A stretch of DNA of 64,000 nucleotides from Lachnospiraceae bacterium. GTDB taxonomy: Bacteria; Bacillota; Clostridia; Lachnospirales; Lachnospiraceae. This document shows, in pieces, positions 7,500 through 15,965 of the stretch. The DNA lies in contig JAKSRM010000006.1 of assembly GCA_024403615.1 (NCBI GenBank), positions 1 to 64,000 of the forward strand, read 5' to 3'. The stretch's first letter is position 1. Each line of letters starts with the position of its first letter. Below the pieces are notes generated by a model. The model worked only from the letters and a program-made list of their open reading frames with translations, ran no database searches and was not told the origin of the DNA. The translations under genes were made by a program, and so were the position numbers.

Positions 7500-7931
7500 A
7501 TGATTTTCAGTTATGTTTGGCCATTAGGACTCGTAGTAGTATCAAATGTTTTTTACCAGATTTGCGCAAAGTCCGTTCCGGAAAAAATGAATCCCTTTGC
7601 GTCCCTGACCATAACCTATATCGTAGGTGCGGTTGTGTCATTGATTTTATTTTTCGCTTTAAACAAAGGCGGAAATCTGATTCAGGAATACCAGAAAACA
7701 AACTGGGCTCCATTTGTTTTGGGATTGGTTATTGTGGGACTGGAAGTTGGATACATTTATGCCTTTAAAGCAGGATGGTCCGTAAGCGTTGCTCAGATTG
7801 TTCAATCTGTTGTTCTTGCGGTAATCTTAATATTTGTGGGATACTTGCTTTATAAAGAGTCCATTACCTGGAACAAAATCGTTGGAATTATTGTTTGCTT
7901 GGCTGGATTAGGTTTGATAAATATGAAATAA
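7500..7931 (+). CDS. EmrE/EamA-type small multidrug transporter
   Basis: 143 residues in four membrane helices, the size and layout of drug/metabolite transporter superfamily half-transporters. Segments VVVSNVFYQICAKSVPEKMNPF and the last helix with YLLYKESITWNKIVGIIVCLAGL carry the family's conserved helix-end Glu and the I-x-G-x-x-x-I-x-x-G pattern. Such proteins work as dimers at the membrane, exporting small cationic or aromatic compounds by proton exchange. The ATG at 7500 is chosen because AGGAGA lies five bases upstream; the frame extends upstream through the terminator but that part is not credible. The next gene starts 24 bases later. Confidence 0.75.
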   Translation: MIFSYVWPLGLVVVSNVFYQICAKSVPEKMNPFASLTITYIVGAVVSLILFFALNKGGNLIQEYQKTNWAPFVLGLVIVGLEVGYIYAFKAGWSVSVAQIVQSVVLAVILIFVGYLLYKESITWNKIVGIIVCLAGLGLINMK

Positions 7932-7955
7932 TAGCAGTAATTCTTTGGAGTGAAT

Positions 7956-8966
7956 ATGAATAAAAAAGTTTGTATAATTTATACTGGTGGCACCATCGGA
8001 ATGGTCTCAGGAGAGCATGGATATGTTCCTTCCTCCTCAGCCCTTTTCGAGGCAATCCATTCTATGAAGGACTTGAAAAAAGCTGGCATGCCACAGATTG
8101 ATATTGTTCAGTTTGACCCGCTCCTCGATTCCAGCAATATGTCCATTGCGGAGTGGAACAAAATAGGAGAGGCCATTAACGAAAGATATGATCAGTATGA
8201 CGGATTTGTAATTTTACATGGAACCGATACTATGTCCTATTCGGCGTCGGCCCTTGCTTTTATGCTGGAGAATCTGGATAAGCCAGTGGTATTCACAGGC
8301 TCTCAGATTCCATTATGCGAAATCCGTTCCGATGGATACAATAACATTGTTACGTCAGTCATTATTGCATCCGACGGAATTGCAAGAGAAGTAAGCATTT
8401 ATTTTGACGGAAAGCTGATTCGCGGCTGCAGAAGCACGAAAATGTCCTCAACTCATTTTGCAGCTTTCGATTCTCCAAACTGCGAAAATCTGGCAGAGGC
8501 AGGAATCAACATTGAGTATAAAAAGGACTATTGCTGTCCACAGAGAAATGGGAAGTTCCGTTTTTCGCCGATGAAGGAGGTTCCGGTAGGAATCATAAAA
8601 ATGTTCCCGGGAATCCATTTTCAAATATTTGAATCCATCATGACGGAACAATTAAAAGGCGTTGTATTGGAAACTTTCGGTGCAGGTAATATTCCTACAA
8701 GTTCCAGCGGAGCATTGATTCCAATCATCGATAAGGCTTATAAAAATGGAACCCTGGTAATCGTATGCTCTCAGTGTGTGCAGGGCTCCGTTTCCCTCGG
8801 TGCTTACGAGACCAGCAAAGCCCTTATTGACATCGGCGCCGTAAGCGGAAAGGATATGACCACTGAGGCTGCTATGACGAAATTGATTTATCTTTTTAGT
8901 AAAGATTTGTCAATCGATGAAATATCGTTGAAGATGACAGAAAACCTTTGCGGCGAGCTTACTTGA
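7956..8966 (+). CDS. ansA: L-asparaginase, type I (AnsA-like)
   Basis: 336 residues, the usual length for cytoplasmic type I asparaginases, which hydrolyse L-asparagine to aspartate and ammonia. Both catalytic Thr motifs are visible: TGGTIG (Thr13 nucleophile) and HGTDTM (residues 88-93, Thr90/Asp91), followed by FTGSQIPL. There is no signal peptide, fitting a cytoplasmic enzyme. ATG 7956 is preferred over the GTG at 7950 because GGAG (7947-7950) then has normal spacing. It is downstream of the small transporter and may be co-transcribed. Glutaminase side activity cannot be judged from sequence. Confidence 0.9.
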   Translation: MNKKVCIIYTGGTIGMVSGEHGYVPSSSALFEAIHSMKDLKKAGMPQIDIVQFDPLLDSSNMSIAEWNKIGEAINERYDQYDGFVILHGTDTMSYSASALAFMLENLDKPVVFTGSQIPLCEIRSDGYNNIVTSVIIASDGIAREVSIYFDGKLIRGCRSTKMSSTHFAAFDSPNCENLAEAGINIEYKKDYCCPQRNGKFRFSPMKEVPVGIIKMFPGIHFQIFESIMTEQLKGVVLETFGAGNIPTSSSGALIPIIDKAYKNGTLVIVCSQCVQGSVSLGAYETSKALIDIGAVSGKDMTTEAAMTKLIYLFSKDLSIDEISLKMTENLCGELT

Positions 8967-9018
8967 AAAAAGTTGCCACATAGAATAACAAATCAGAGTT
9001 TAATTCAGAAGGAACGAC

Positions 9019-9342
9019 ATGAAGAGATTATTAATTGTTTTGGTGGGAATTATGGTAATTGGACTGTTTGGATGCGGACAACAAAAATACAATCTGGAGC
9101 TGGATGGCTACGGCCTTTCCGCAAATAAAACTTCTTATGCAGAAGGCGCCACAGTCAAAGTGACTTATGATATGATAGCAACCGATACGGACTATTCTTT
9201 TTATCTGGATTGCGAGGATACAAAGCTGAATTGTGATTTTGAGAATGAGGCATATGTACTGACCTTTCAGATGCCAGCTCACGATGTAAAGCTTTCCGTA
9301 AGTTCGAGAAATTCTATGGAATATATTCCGGACGAGGAATGA
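9019..9342 (+). CDS. small lipoprotein, hypothetical
   Basis: 107 residues with a lipoprotein signal peptide (lipobox LFGC, lipidated Cys19) and a mature part of about 88 residues with beta-sandwich character: GLSANKTSYAEGATVKVTYD and YVLTFQMPAHDVKLSVSS, the latter typical of small InlB/bacterial-repeat-like modules. GAAGGAACG lies just before the ATG. No function is suggested. It is about 50 bases after asparaginase without a visible terminator between, so it may be read through from that operon. Confidence 0.75.
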   Translation: MKRLLIVLVGIMVIGLFGCGQQKYNLELDGYGLSANKTSYAEGATVKVTYDMIATDTDYSFYLDCEDTKLNCDFENEAYVLTFQMPAHDVKLSVSSRNSMEYIPDEE

Positions 9343-9419
9343 ATCCTAAGAATTAGGTAACGCGAGAGTTTCGAAAACGAATACGAAATGTTCACTGCTG
9401 TATGATAAAGAGGAAAGAT

Positions 9420-10106
9420 ATGAAAGAAGAATGTTTAATTTGTAAAGCTCCTTTGGAATATCTGACGGAAGATGTGGAAATGGAGTGTGAGATTTGCCAT
9501 AAAAAAGAATTGAGCAAAACTCGTTGCGTAAATGGACATTATGTTTGTGACGAATGTCACACGAAAGGTCTGGATAGCATTTTTGGCGTCTGCCTTGAAG
9601 CAACGACAAAAAATCCAGTGGAAATCATTAACAAAATGATGAAACTTCCATTTTGTCATATGCATGGTCCAGAGCATCATATTATGGTAGGCTCTGCACT
9701 TCTTACCGCCTATAAAAATGCAGGTGGTGATGTTGATCTGCCGAAAGCTCTTAGTGAAATGAAGAATCGTGGTCAGAATGTTCCTGGTGGTGTTTGTGGA
9801 TTCTGGGGTGCATGTGGTGCCGGAATCAGTTCCGGAATATTCGTATCGATTATCTCTGGTTCCACACCTCTTGCAAAGGAACCTTGGGGACTTTCCAACC
9901 GAATGACATCCAAATCACTTGCGGCGATTGGCACCATAGACGGCCCTCGTTGTTGTAAACGAGATTCCTATCTTGCGATTTTATCCGCCATTGATTATGT
10001 GAAAGAGAACTTCAATATTGAGATGGAAAAACCGGAAATCGTATGTGAATTTTCCCCACAGAATAACCAATGTATTGGAAATCGGTGTCCATTTTCGGAA
10101 AAATAG
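9420..10106 (+). CDS. DUF5714-type cysteine-rich protein
   Basis: 229 residues with at least fourteen cysteines. The first 50 residues form rubredoxin/zinc-ribbon-like knuckles (ECLICKAP, CEICHKKE, NGHYVCDECH). The rest contains PFCHMHGPEHHIMVGSALL, GGVCGFWGACGAGIS and the C-terminal CIGNRCPF. I match this to DUF5714 proteins of anaerobes and archaea, thought to be metalloproteins of unknown reaction. The start at 9420 is supported by GAGG at 9410-9413; ATG 9402 in frame has none. The P1 peptidase starts 11 bases after the stop, so the two probably form an operon. Confidence 0.75.
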   Translation: MKEECLICKAPLEYLTEDVEMECEICHKKELSKTRCVNGHYVCDECHTKGLDSIFGVCLEATTKNPVEIINKMMKLPFCHMHGPEHHIMVGSALLTAYKNAGGDVDLPKALSEMKNRGQNVPGGVCGFWGACGAGISSGIFVSIISGSTPLAKEPWGLSNRMTSKSLAAIGTIDGPRCCKRDSYLAILSAIDYVKENFNIEMEKPEIVCEFSPQNNQCIGNRCPFSEK

Positions 10107-10117
10107 GAGGAACTACT

Positions 10118-11272
10118 ATGGGTATGAAAGCAAGGGAACTGGGGTTCCCGTTTAATGAACGTTGTGGAAAATGGAACGCGATTACGGACGTTGCAGGTGT
10201 AGAAGTTGGATTTAGTACCATAATCGAAGGCGAAGCTACACCGGACACGACTCCAGAAAGCGACTTTGCCCGTACCGGTGTAACCTGCATTCTGCCAAGG
10301 GGCCACAGAACCAGTGCGGTCTTCGCAGGAAGAGCAGACCTGAATGGAAACGGCGAACTGACTGGTACCCACTGGGTAGATGATTCCGGTTTCCTTCATG
10401 GACCGATTTTAATTACAAATACAAACAGCGTAGGAATTACCAGAGATACGGCCTCCAAATGGATGTTGGATAACGATTATTTTTATCCAATGAGAGACGC
10501 TGATGGAAAGCCGATTCCTGGCTATGGATTTTTCTATCCAGTTGTAGGAGAGACCTACGATGGCTTATTAAATAATATTAACGGTTTCCGAGTAAAACCG
10601 GAACATGTACTGGAAGCTTTAGATAGTGCTGCTTCCGGACCGGTTGCAGAAGGTAATGTTGGCGGTGGTACGGGAATGCGTTGCCATGGTTTCAAAGGAG
10701 GTACAGGAACAGCTTCCCGTATTGTGAAAACCGAAGCTGGCGAATTTACTGTAGGCGTTCTGGTACAGGCAAATCATGGAAAACGAGAAGAAATGAACGT
10801 TTTCGGAATTCCTCTTGGAAAAGAAGTAGAAGGCGCAGAGGCCATTACGAAACGACTGTCTCCAAAGGAAGGGGATGGCTCCATGATTGCAGTAGTTGCT
10901 ACGGATGCGCCACTTCTTCCATGGCAGCTTGCGAAATTAGCTCGTCGCGCTGGATTAGGAATGAATCAGTTAGGCTCTGGAAATGGAAGTAATTCTGGTG
11001 ACATTTTTATTGCTTTTTCAACGGCCAACGACGGAGCCTTTAATGATGTTATCACTCAGGTGACGCTTTTAGGCGATGTACAGTTGGACCCGATCTTCCA
11101 CGCAGCAACCGATGCTACAGCGGAAGCCATTATGAACGCATTAGTAAACGCAGAGGACATGGTAGGACGCAATGGAAATGCGTTGTTTGCCATTCCTCAC
11201 GACGAAATTCACCGCATCCTGGAGAAATATAAATCCTTCTTGGATGAGGCTTGGAAACCAGAAGAAAAGTGA
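10118..11272 (+). CDS. P1-family peptidase (DmpA/BapA-like aminopeptidase)
   Basis: 384 residues of the DmpA fold, an N-terminal nucleophile-type aminopeptidase family that cleaves itself into two chains. Family landmarks: the early DV-GV-VG segment (ITDVAGVEVG), GNVGGGTGM, LVQANHGKREEM, and the junction GSGNGSNSGDIFIAFS (about residues 284-300), where the autocleavage Gly-Ser and the catalytic Ser lie. Members release N-terminal residues from D-amino-acid or beta-amino-acid peptides. GGAGG stands eight bases before ATG 10118. It follows the DUF5714 gene by 11 bases. Confidence 0.85.
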   Translation: MGMKARELGFPFNERCGKWNAITDVAGVEVGFSTIIEGEATPDTTPESDFARTGVTCILPRGHRTSAVFAGRADLNGNGELTGTHWVDDSGFLHGPILITNTNSVGITRDTASKWMLDNDYFYPMRDADGKPIPGYGFFYPVVGETYDGLLNNINGFRVKPEHVLEALDSAASGPVAEGNVGGGTGMRCHGFKGGTGTASRIVKTEAGEFTVGVLVQANHGKREEMNVFGIPLGKEVEGAEAITKRLSPKEGDGSMIAVVATDAPLLPWQLAKLARRAGLGMNQLGSGNGSNSGDIFIAFSTANDGAFNDVITQVTLLGDVQLDPIFHAATDATAEAIMNALVNAEDMVGRNGNALFAIPHDEIHRILEKYKSFLDEAWKPEEK

Positions 11273-11278
11273 TATAGT
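11251..11278 (+). promoter_or_regulatory. possible promoter of acylation cluster A
   Basis: TTGGAA (11251-11256), 16-bp spacer, TATAGT (11273-11278). It overlaps the end of the P1 peptidase gene and lies 54 bp upstream of the first cluster A gene. Confidence 0.4.
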
Positions 11279-11331
11279 ATAACGAAGAAAATTATAGAAA
11301 ACGACAGGCAGAATTGCAGAAAGGAGGAATC

Positions 11332-12675
11332 ATGTCAAAAAAAAGCAAGATCATTAAAACCATTGTGTTCATGATTCTTTTAATCTGCAGTTTTCTTGTA
11401 GTACAAAGACTTTTCCGCGTGGGAGAAATTTCTCATGCCGCGATGCATAAATCTTTTTATGAAGAGAAAGATGAGTCATTGGATGCTGTTTATATGGGAT
11501 CCAGCGTTACCTATTCTTTCTGGAATCCGCTTCTTTGCTGGGAACAGACGGGCTACACCGTTTTTTCTTATTCCGTTTCTTTAATGCCGGTAGAAGCTTA
11601 CAAAACCATTCTTCAGGACATTCGAAGTTCTCAGCCCGATGCATTGTATATCATAGCTTTGAATCCTTTTGAGAAAGAAGATTTGTCTTATAAAGCAGTT
11701 CATTTTCTTGTAGATTATTATCCGGACATTCCGAAAAAACTTCAGTTTATTCACGACATAACCAGTCTGATGCCTGGTTCTGCTTTTGATAAATTAGAGT
11801 ATTATTTCCCACTCATTCGTTTCCATTCTCATTTAGATGATGTAAATGAAGTATTCCTTACGGAAGACTATCCGGATTATAAAGGCAGCAAGAATTTTGG
11901 TTATTACTTGATGGGCGCCGTGGACAATTCGCCGATTACGGAAGTTGTAAAAACAGAAACTCCAATCAAGGAAGATCGGGCAGCCATCTTAACGGATTTC
12001 TTAGACTATTGTAAAACGGAAAATCTGAATGTACTTTTCGTCGTATCCCCTCAGCCAGCAGCACCTGTAGAAGAGCAAGAGGAATTTAACTGGATTGCGG
12101 CACAAGCAGAGGCAGCTGGTTTCCCAGTCATTAATCTGCAGAATGCAGTGGAGGACATGCAGCTGGATATGACCGCGGATTATTTCGACCGGGTTCATTC
12201 CAATATTCATGGCTCCATAAAATTCACCAGCATGCTGAGTGATTACTTAAAAGAGCATTATAACTTTACGGACAAGAGAGGAACGTCCGAAGGCGCAAGC
12301 TGGGAAGAATCTTACCAGTCTTACCTTCCGTTGATTACGCCATATACTTTGGATTTCGAACGTGACTTCAGTAAAAGAGATAATACTTTGGCGTCTCCAG
12401 AAATCGTTCGTGTTGTGGATTTAACCAATGGAGTCCGCATTGAATGGGAGCCTGTTTCGGGAGCAGAGAATTACCATCTGTACCGGAAAATTGATGAAGG
12501 CAACTGGGAACGCATTGCCGACTTAAGCAGCAGCACCTATTCCTATACCGACACGACAATGAACAAAAAACATAACAATACCTATCTGGTGGTTGCCAGC
12601 CGTATGGAAAATGGCCAGCGGATTTATGGAAACAGTGACTATACCGGTTTTGCTGTTACACCACCACAACGATAG
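11332..12675 (+). CDS. cluster A: DltD-like SGNH protein with C-terminal Fn3 domain
   Basis: 447 residues. A single N-terminal membrane helix (about 10-27) anchors an extracytoplasmic SGNH-hydrolase-like domain: block I is YMGSSVTYSF (Ser57/Ser58 region), and the late Asp/His block is DRVHSNIHG (Asp286, His289). DltD and AlgJ/AlgX-type proteins of this fold hand acyl groups from the MBOAT channel to a polymer. Unlike normal DltD, residues about 365-445 form a fibronectin type III domain (GVRIEWEPVSGAENYHLYR) resembling the Fn3 repeats of the 937-residue protein at 41491. GGAGG precedes ATG 11332. It is the first gene of the SGNH-MBOAT-ACP-transporter-ligase operon. Confidence 0.8.
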   Translation: MSKKSKIIKTIVFMILLICSFLVVQRLFRVGEISHAAMHKSFYEEKDESLDAVYMGSSVTYSFWNPLLCWEQTGYTVFSYSVSLMPVEAYKTILQDIRSSQPDALYIIALNPFEKEDLSYKAVHFLVDYYPDIPKKLQFIHDITSLMPGSAFDKLEYYFPLIRFHSHLDDVNEVFLTEDYPDYKGSKNFGYYLMGAVDNSPITEVVKTETPIKEDRAAILTDFLDYCKTENLNVLFVVSPQPAAPVEEQEEFNWIAAQAEAAGFPVINLQNAVEDMQLDMTADYFDRVHSNIHGSIKFTSMLSDYLKEHYNFTDKRGTSEGASWEESYQSYLPLITPYTLDFERDFSKRDNTLASPEIVRVVDLTNGVRIEWEPVSGAENYHLYRKIDEGNWERIADLSSSTYSYTDTTMNKKHNNTYLVVASRMENGQRIYGNSDYTGFAVTPPQR

Positions 12676-12720
12676 ATTAATATAAAACAATTTGACAAGG
12701 AAACGAAGGAAAACATCCAC

Positions 12721-14304
12721 ATGACATACACTTCATTAAAATTTATGTTGTTTGCCGCTGCAACCCTCCTGCTGTATTATCTGGTTGGCAGGAAGGGTCA
12801 GAAGTATGTCCTTTTATTAGCAAATATTGCGTTCTTCGTTCTTGTTGGACCGAAATTTTTACCATTTATCCTGTTTACAATTCTGGTCAGCTATTTCTGT
12901 GCCCGGGGAATCGGTTCTTTATGGGACAAGACCGAGGCAGAGCTGGCAAACTGTACGGAAGTTTCCCAGAAAAAAGAAATAAAAGAAGCATCAAAGAAGA
13001 AAGCGCGGACTTATTTGATTCTGGCATTCATTGGTATTGTAGGCGTTCTGGTTGTTTGCAAGTATTCTAATTTTGTCGCAAACAGTATGAACTCGCTTTT
13101 GTCTGCCTTTTCCGCACCAGTAATTCCAGACTTTAAAATGATTCTGCCAATCGGTATTTCTTTCTATACCTTTATGGCAGTCAGCTATTTGTTGGATGTT
13201 TTTTGGAAGCGATATCCGGCAGAAAAAAATCTGTTATTATTTGCGGTTTATCTTTCCTATTTCCCACATGTGGTGCAGGGACCGATTGACCGTTACGATA
13301 AAATCAAACCGCAAATTGAAAGCGGCGTAGCATTTTCTTATGAAAATCTGACCTATGGCGCTCAGTTGGTATTATGGGGCCTGATTAAAAAACTGGTCCT
13401 TGCAGACCGGATTGGCTTATTTGTTGACACGGTTTATGACGGATGGCAGAACTATACCGGCGTTATATTTGTGGTGGCAACAGTTCTTTATTCCATTCAG
13501 ATTTATGCAGACTTTTCCGGATGCATCGACATCGTTACAGGTATTTCGGAAATGCTGGGAATTAAACTTACCCAGAACTTTAATCACCCGTATTTCTCAA
13601 AAACTATGCCGGAGTTCTGGCGCCGTTGGCATATGTCTTTGATGGAGTGGTTTAAAGATTATATTTATTTACCAGTATCCGTTTCTGCTCTGGTAAAAAA
13701 AGTGAAGAAAAAAACGAAAGCGAAAAATCGCAAGAAAGCCGGAGAATTATTTGCAACATGTTTCCCAACGCTGATTGTCTGGTTAGCAACTGGTATCTGG
13801 CACGGAGCTTCTTGGACCTTTGTTGCCTGGGGCTTATTCCATGCGATTCTGATTATTGGCGGAACTTTGTTGGAAGGCACCTTTAAGAAAATGACCAGTG
13901 CCTTAAAAATCCAGACCGAGAACTTTGGTTGGAAATTATTCCAGATGGCAAGGACCTTTACCTTATGCTGCATCGGCCGAGTATTCTTCCGGGCCGATAG
14001 TTTGGCAAGCGCCTTTGGAATTTTTGCAAGGACTTTTTCCAGCTTTGCTTTTTCCAATCTGGACTTAAAAAAATTATCCACCTTTGGAATGACGGAAATC
14101 GATCTTGCGGTAATACTGATTGGAATACTTATTTTATGGACCGTATCCATGCTGCAGGAACGCATGGGCGTCCGGGAAACTATCGCAAAACAAAATATTA
14201 TTTTCCGTTGGATTATTTATTTTGCTGCAATTTATATTATACTAATATTCGGTATGTATGGACCGAGCTTCAATGCAGCCGATTTCATATATGCAGGATT
14301 TTAA
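12721..14304 (+). CDS. cluster A: MBOAT acyltransferase (DltB/AlgI-like)
   Basis: 527 residues with about ten to twelve membrane helices. MBOAT hallmarks: the first-half block LSYFPHVVQGPIDRYD, DFSGCIDIVTGISEMLG, PEFWRRWHMSL, and the catalytic His361 in ATGIWHGASW. Family members move an acyl group from a cytoplasmic carrier through the membrane to an outer-face acceptor. It is placed between the SGNH protein and the acyl carrier protein, the same relation as DltD-DltB-DltC. It is longer than typical DltB (about 400), in the AlgI/PatA range. AAGGA lies upstream of the ATG. Confidence 0.9.
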   Translation: MTYTSLKFMLFAAATLLLYYLVGRKGQKYVLLLANIAFFVLVGPKFLPFILFTILVSYFCARGIGSLWDKTEAELANCTEVSQKKEIKEASKKKARTYLILAFIGIVGVLVVCKYSNFVANSMNSLLSAFSAPVIPDFKMILPIGISFYTFMAVSYLLDVFWKRYPAEKNLLLFAVYLSYFPHVVQGPIDRYDKIKPQIESGVAFSYENLTYGAQLVLWGLIKKLVLADRIGLFVDTVYDGWQNYTGVIFVVATVLYSIQIYADFSGCIDIVTGISEMLGIKLTQNFNHPYFSKTMPEFWRRWHMSLMEWFKDYIYLPVSVSALVKKVKKKTKAKNRKKAGELFATCFPTLIVWLATGIWHGASWTFVAWGLFHAILIIGGTLLEGTFKKMTSALKIQTENFGWKLFQMARTFTLCCIGRVFFRADSLASAFGIFARTFSSFAFSNLDLKKLSTFGMTEIDLAVILIGILILWTVSMLQERMGVRETIAKQNIIFRWIIYFAAIYIILIFGMYGPSFNAADFIYAGF

Positions 14305-14319
14305 AAGGAGAAATAACAC

Positions 14320-14541
14320 ATGGATAAATTAAGAGAAATTTTAGAAGAAAACTGGCCAGATATTGATTTTGATGAAGAAGACCAGCTTTTGGATAGCGGA
14401 CTGATGGATTCTGTCAGTGTCGTAACACTGATTGGTTTACTTGAGGACGAATTTGATATTTCCATTTCCATGGAATATATTCAGCCAAAATATTTCCAGT
14501 CCATGGATACCATCTGGGAAATGATTGAGGAATTACAGTAA
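14320..14541 (+). CDS. cluster A: acyl carrier protein (DltC-like)
   Basis: 73 residues, strongly acidic, a four-helix carrier. Phosphopantetheine is expected on Ser31 in the motif GLMDSVSVV, the Asp-Ser site of DltC-type carriers. AAAGGAG precedes the start. The stop codon TAA overlaps the ATG of the transporter gene (TAATG), so translation of carrier and transporter is coupled, a hint that they act in one pathway. Confidence 0.9.
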   Translation: MDKLREILEENWPDIDFDEEDQLLDSGLMDSVSVVTLIGLLEDEFDISISMEYIQPKYFQSMDTIWEMIEELQ

Positions 14542-15956
14542 TGAATAAAAGAATCATCACCTTAATCTTAGGTCCGGTTTTTTTCTTACTATGTCTATTT
14601 TTATTACCGGAATCGGTTTTTTCCACCCTTCAGGCACGCGCCGCAATCGGCGTTGTTGTTTGGACTGCTTTTTGGTGGGTAACCTCTCCGGTTGATTTTG
14701 CAGTTACGGCAATGGTCCCAGTCTGCGTAAATGCGTTGATTGGAATGGCACCTATGTCTTCGGTCATTGCCAACTATGCTTCGGAAACCATCGTATTGCT
14801 GTTCAGCGCTTCGGTACTGACTGCTGTATGGGCAGAAACCGGTTTAGACCGGCGTATTTCTGCGAAGATCCTGTCTTTAATTGGAGAGAAAATGCGCACC
14901 CAGGTAGCCTTCTGGTTTATTCTTTGTGCCCTTTTATCTGCAGTTATTCCAAACGCAGTTGTTTGTGCAGCCATCGTTCCAATTGCGGTTTCCATGCTGG
15001 GATATGTAGGGGAAAAAGATATACGCCAAAGTTCCAAAGGCTCTTTGATTCTTTTAACTATCGTATATGCCATCGGAGTAGGAGGCTTGTTAACGCCTTT
15101 GGGCGGAGCTATGAATCTGGTCATCACCGATTATCTGACTCAGGTAACAGGTCAGGAGTACATGTTTGCTTCCTGGATTGTCCGCTTTGCTCCGATTTTT
15201 GCAATCTTAGTAATCAGCAATATTCTGTTGCTCTTTATTTTCTGTAAAAAGACCGATACGCTTCCTGGCTCCCGTGAATTTTTTATTGAAGAGTATAAAA
15301 AAATGCCTCCAATGAAAAAAGAGGAAATTATCTCGCTGGTTCTGTTTATTATTGCCACCGTGCTTTCCTTCACGAGAAATCTTTACCAAGGCATCCTTCC
15401 AGGACTGAAACCGGCATACGCTTTTGCAGTTTGCGCTTTGTTATCTTTCGTATTTACCAGAAAAGATGGAAAGCGATTAATCGAATGGAAAAATGCCCAG
15501 AATAAAGTTGTTTGGGAAATGATGTTTGTTTTTGCCGGCGGTCTTGCTCTGGGAACCTTAATTAATGAAAGCGGAGCCGCGGACATGATCGGAGAAGCGG
15601 TAGCCAAAGCAAATTTAACGGGCGGATTTGGAACGGTATTCATTATCGTACTTCTTACCGTACTTCTTTCCGACGTTACCAGCAATACGGCAACCGCATC
15701 GGTTGTGACGCCGATTGTCATTAGTATTATTTCCGGAATTGGCGAAAATCCAATCCCGTACATCTATATTACAGCCATTGGAATTAATCTGTCCTACTTG
15801 CTTCCGACCTCCATCCGGGCTATTCCGGTTGGTTACGGACTGAAGCCGAATTATATGCTGAAGAAGGGCATTATATTTGAAATTGTGGCGATTGTTCTGA
15901 TGACTCTGGTTGGATATTTCTTACTGAAATATTGGCCGTTATTTAGCACGATTTAA
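14541..15956 (+). CDS. cluster A: DASS/SLC13-type anion:Na+ symporter
   Basis: 471 residues with about eleven membrane helices. The two re-entrant signature regions of divalent-anion:sodium symporters are visible: PNAVVCAAIVPIAVSMLGYV with GVGGLLTPLGGAMNL in the first half and SDVTSNTATASVVTPIVISI with YLLPTSIRAIPVGYG in the second (the S-N-T motif binds sodium and carboxylate). The family imports di- and tricarboxylates, sulfate or related anions. Its position between ACP and ligase, with its ATG overlapping the ACP stop, is not found in known dlt operons and suggests it supplies the acyl donor. The exact substrate cannot be read from sequence. Confidence 0.85.
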   Translation: MNKRIITLILGPVFFLLCLFLLPESVFSTLQARAAIGVVVWTAFWWVTSPVDFAVTAMVPVCVNALIGMAPMSSVIANYASETIVLLFSASVLTAVWAETGLDRRISAKILSLIGEKMRTQVAFWFILCALLSAVIPNAVVCAAIVPIAVSMLGYVGEKDIRQSSKGSLILLTIVYAIGVGGLLTPLGGAMNLVITDYLTQVTGQEYMFASWIVRFAPIFAILVISNILLLFIFCKKTDTLPGSREFFIEEYKKMPPMKKEEIISLVLFIIATVLSFTRNLYQGILPGLKPAYAFAVCALLSFVFTRKDGKRLIEWKNAQNKVVWEMMFVFAGGLALGTLINESGAADMIGEAVAKANLTGGFGTVFIIVLLTVLLSDVTSNTATASVVTPIVISIISGIGENPIPYIYITAIGINLSYLLPTSIRAIPVGYGLKPNYMLKKGIIFEIVAIVLMTLVGYFLLKYWPLFSTI

Positions 15957-15965
15957 GAGGCTCTT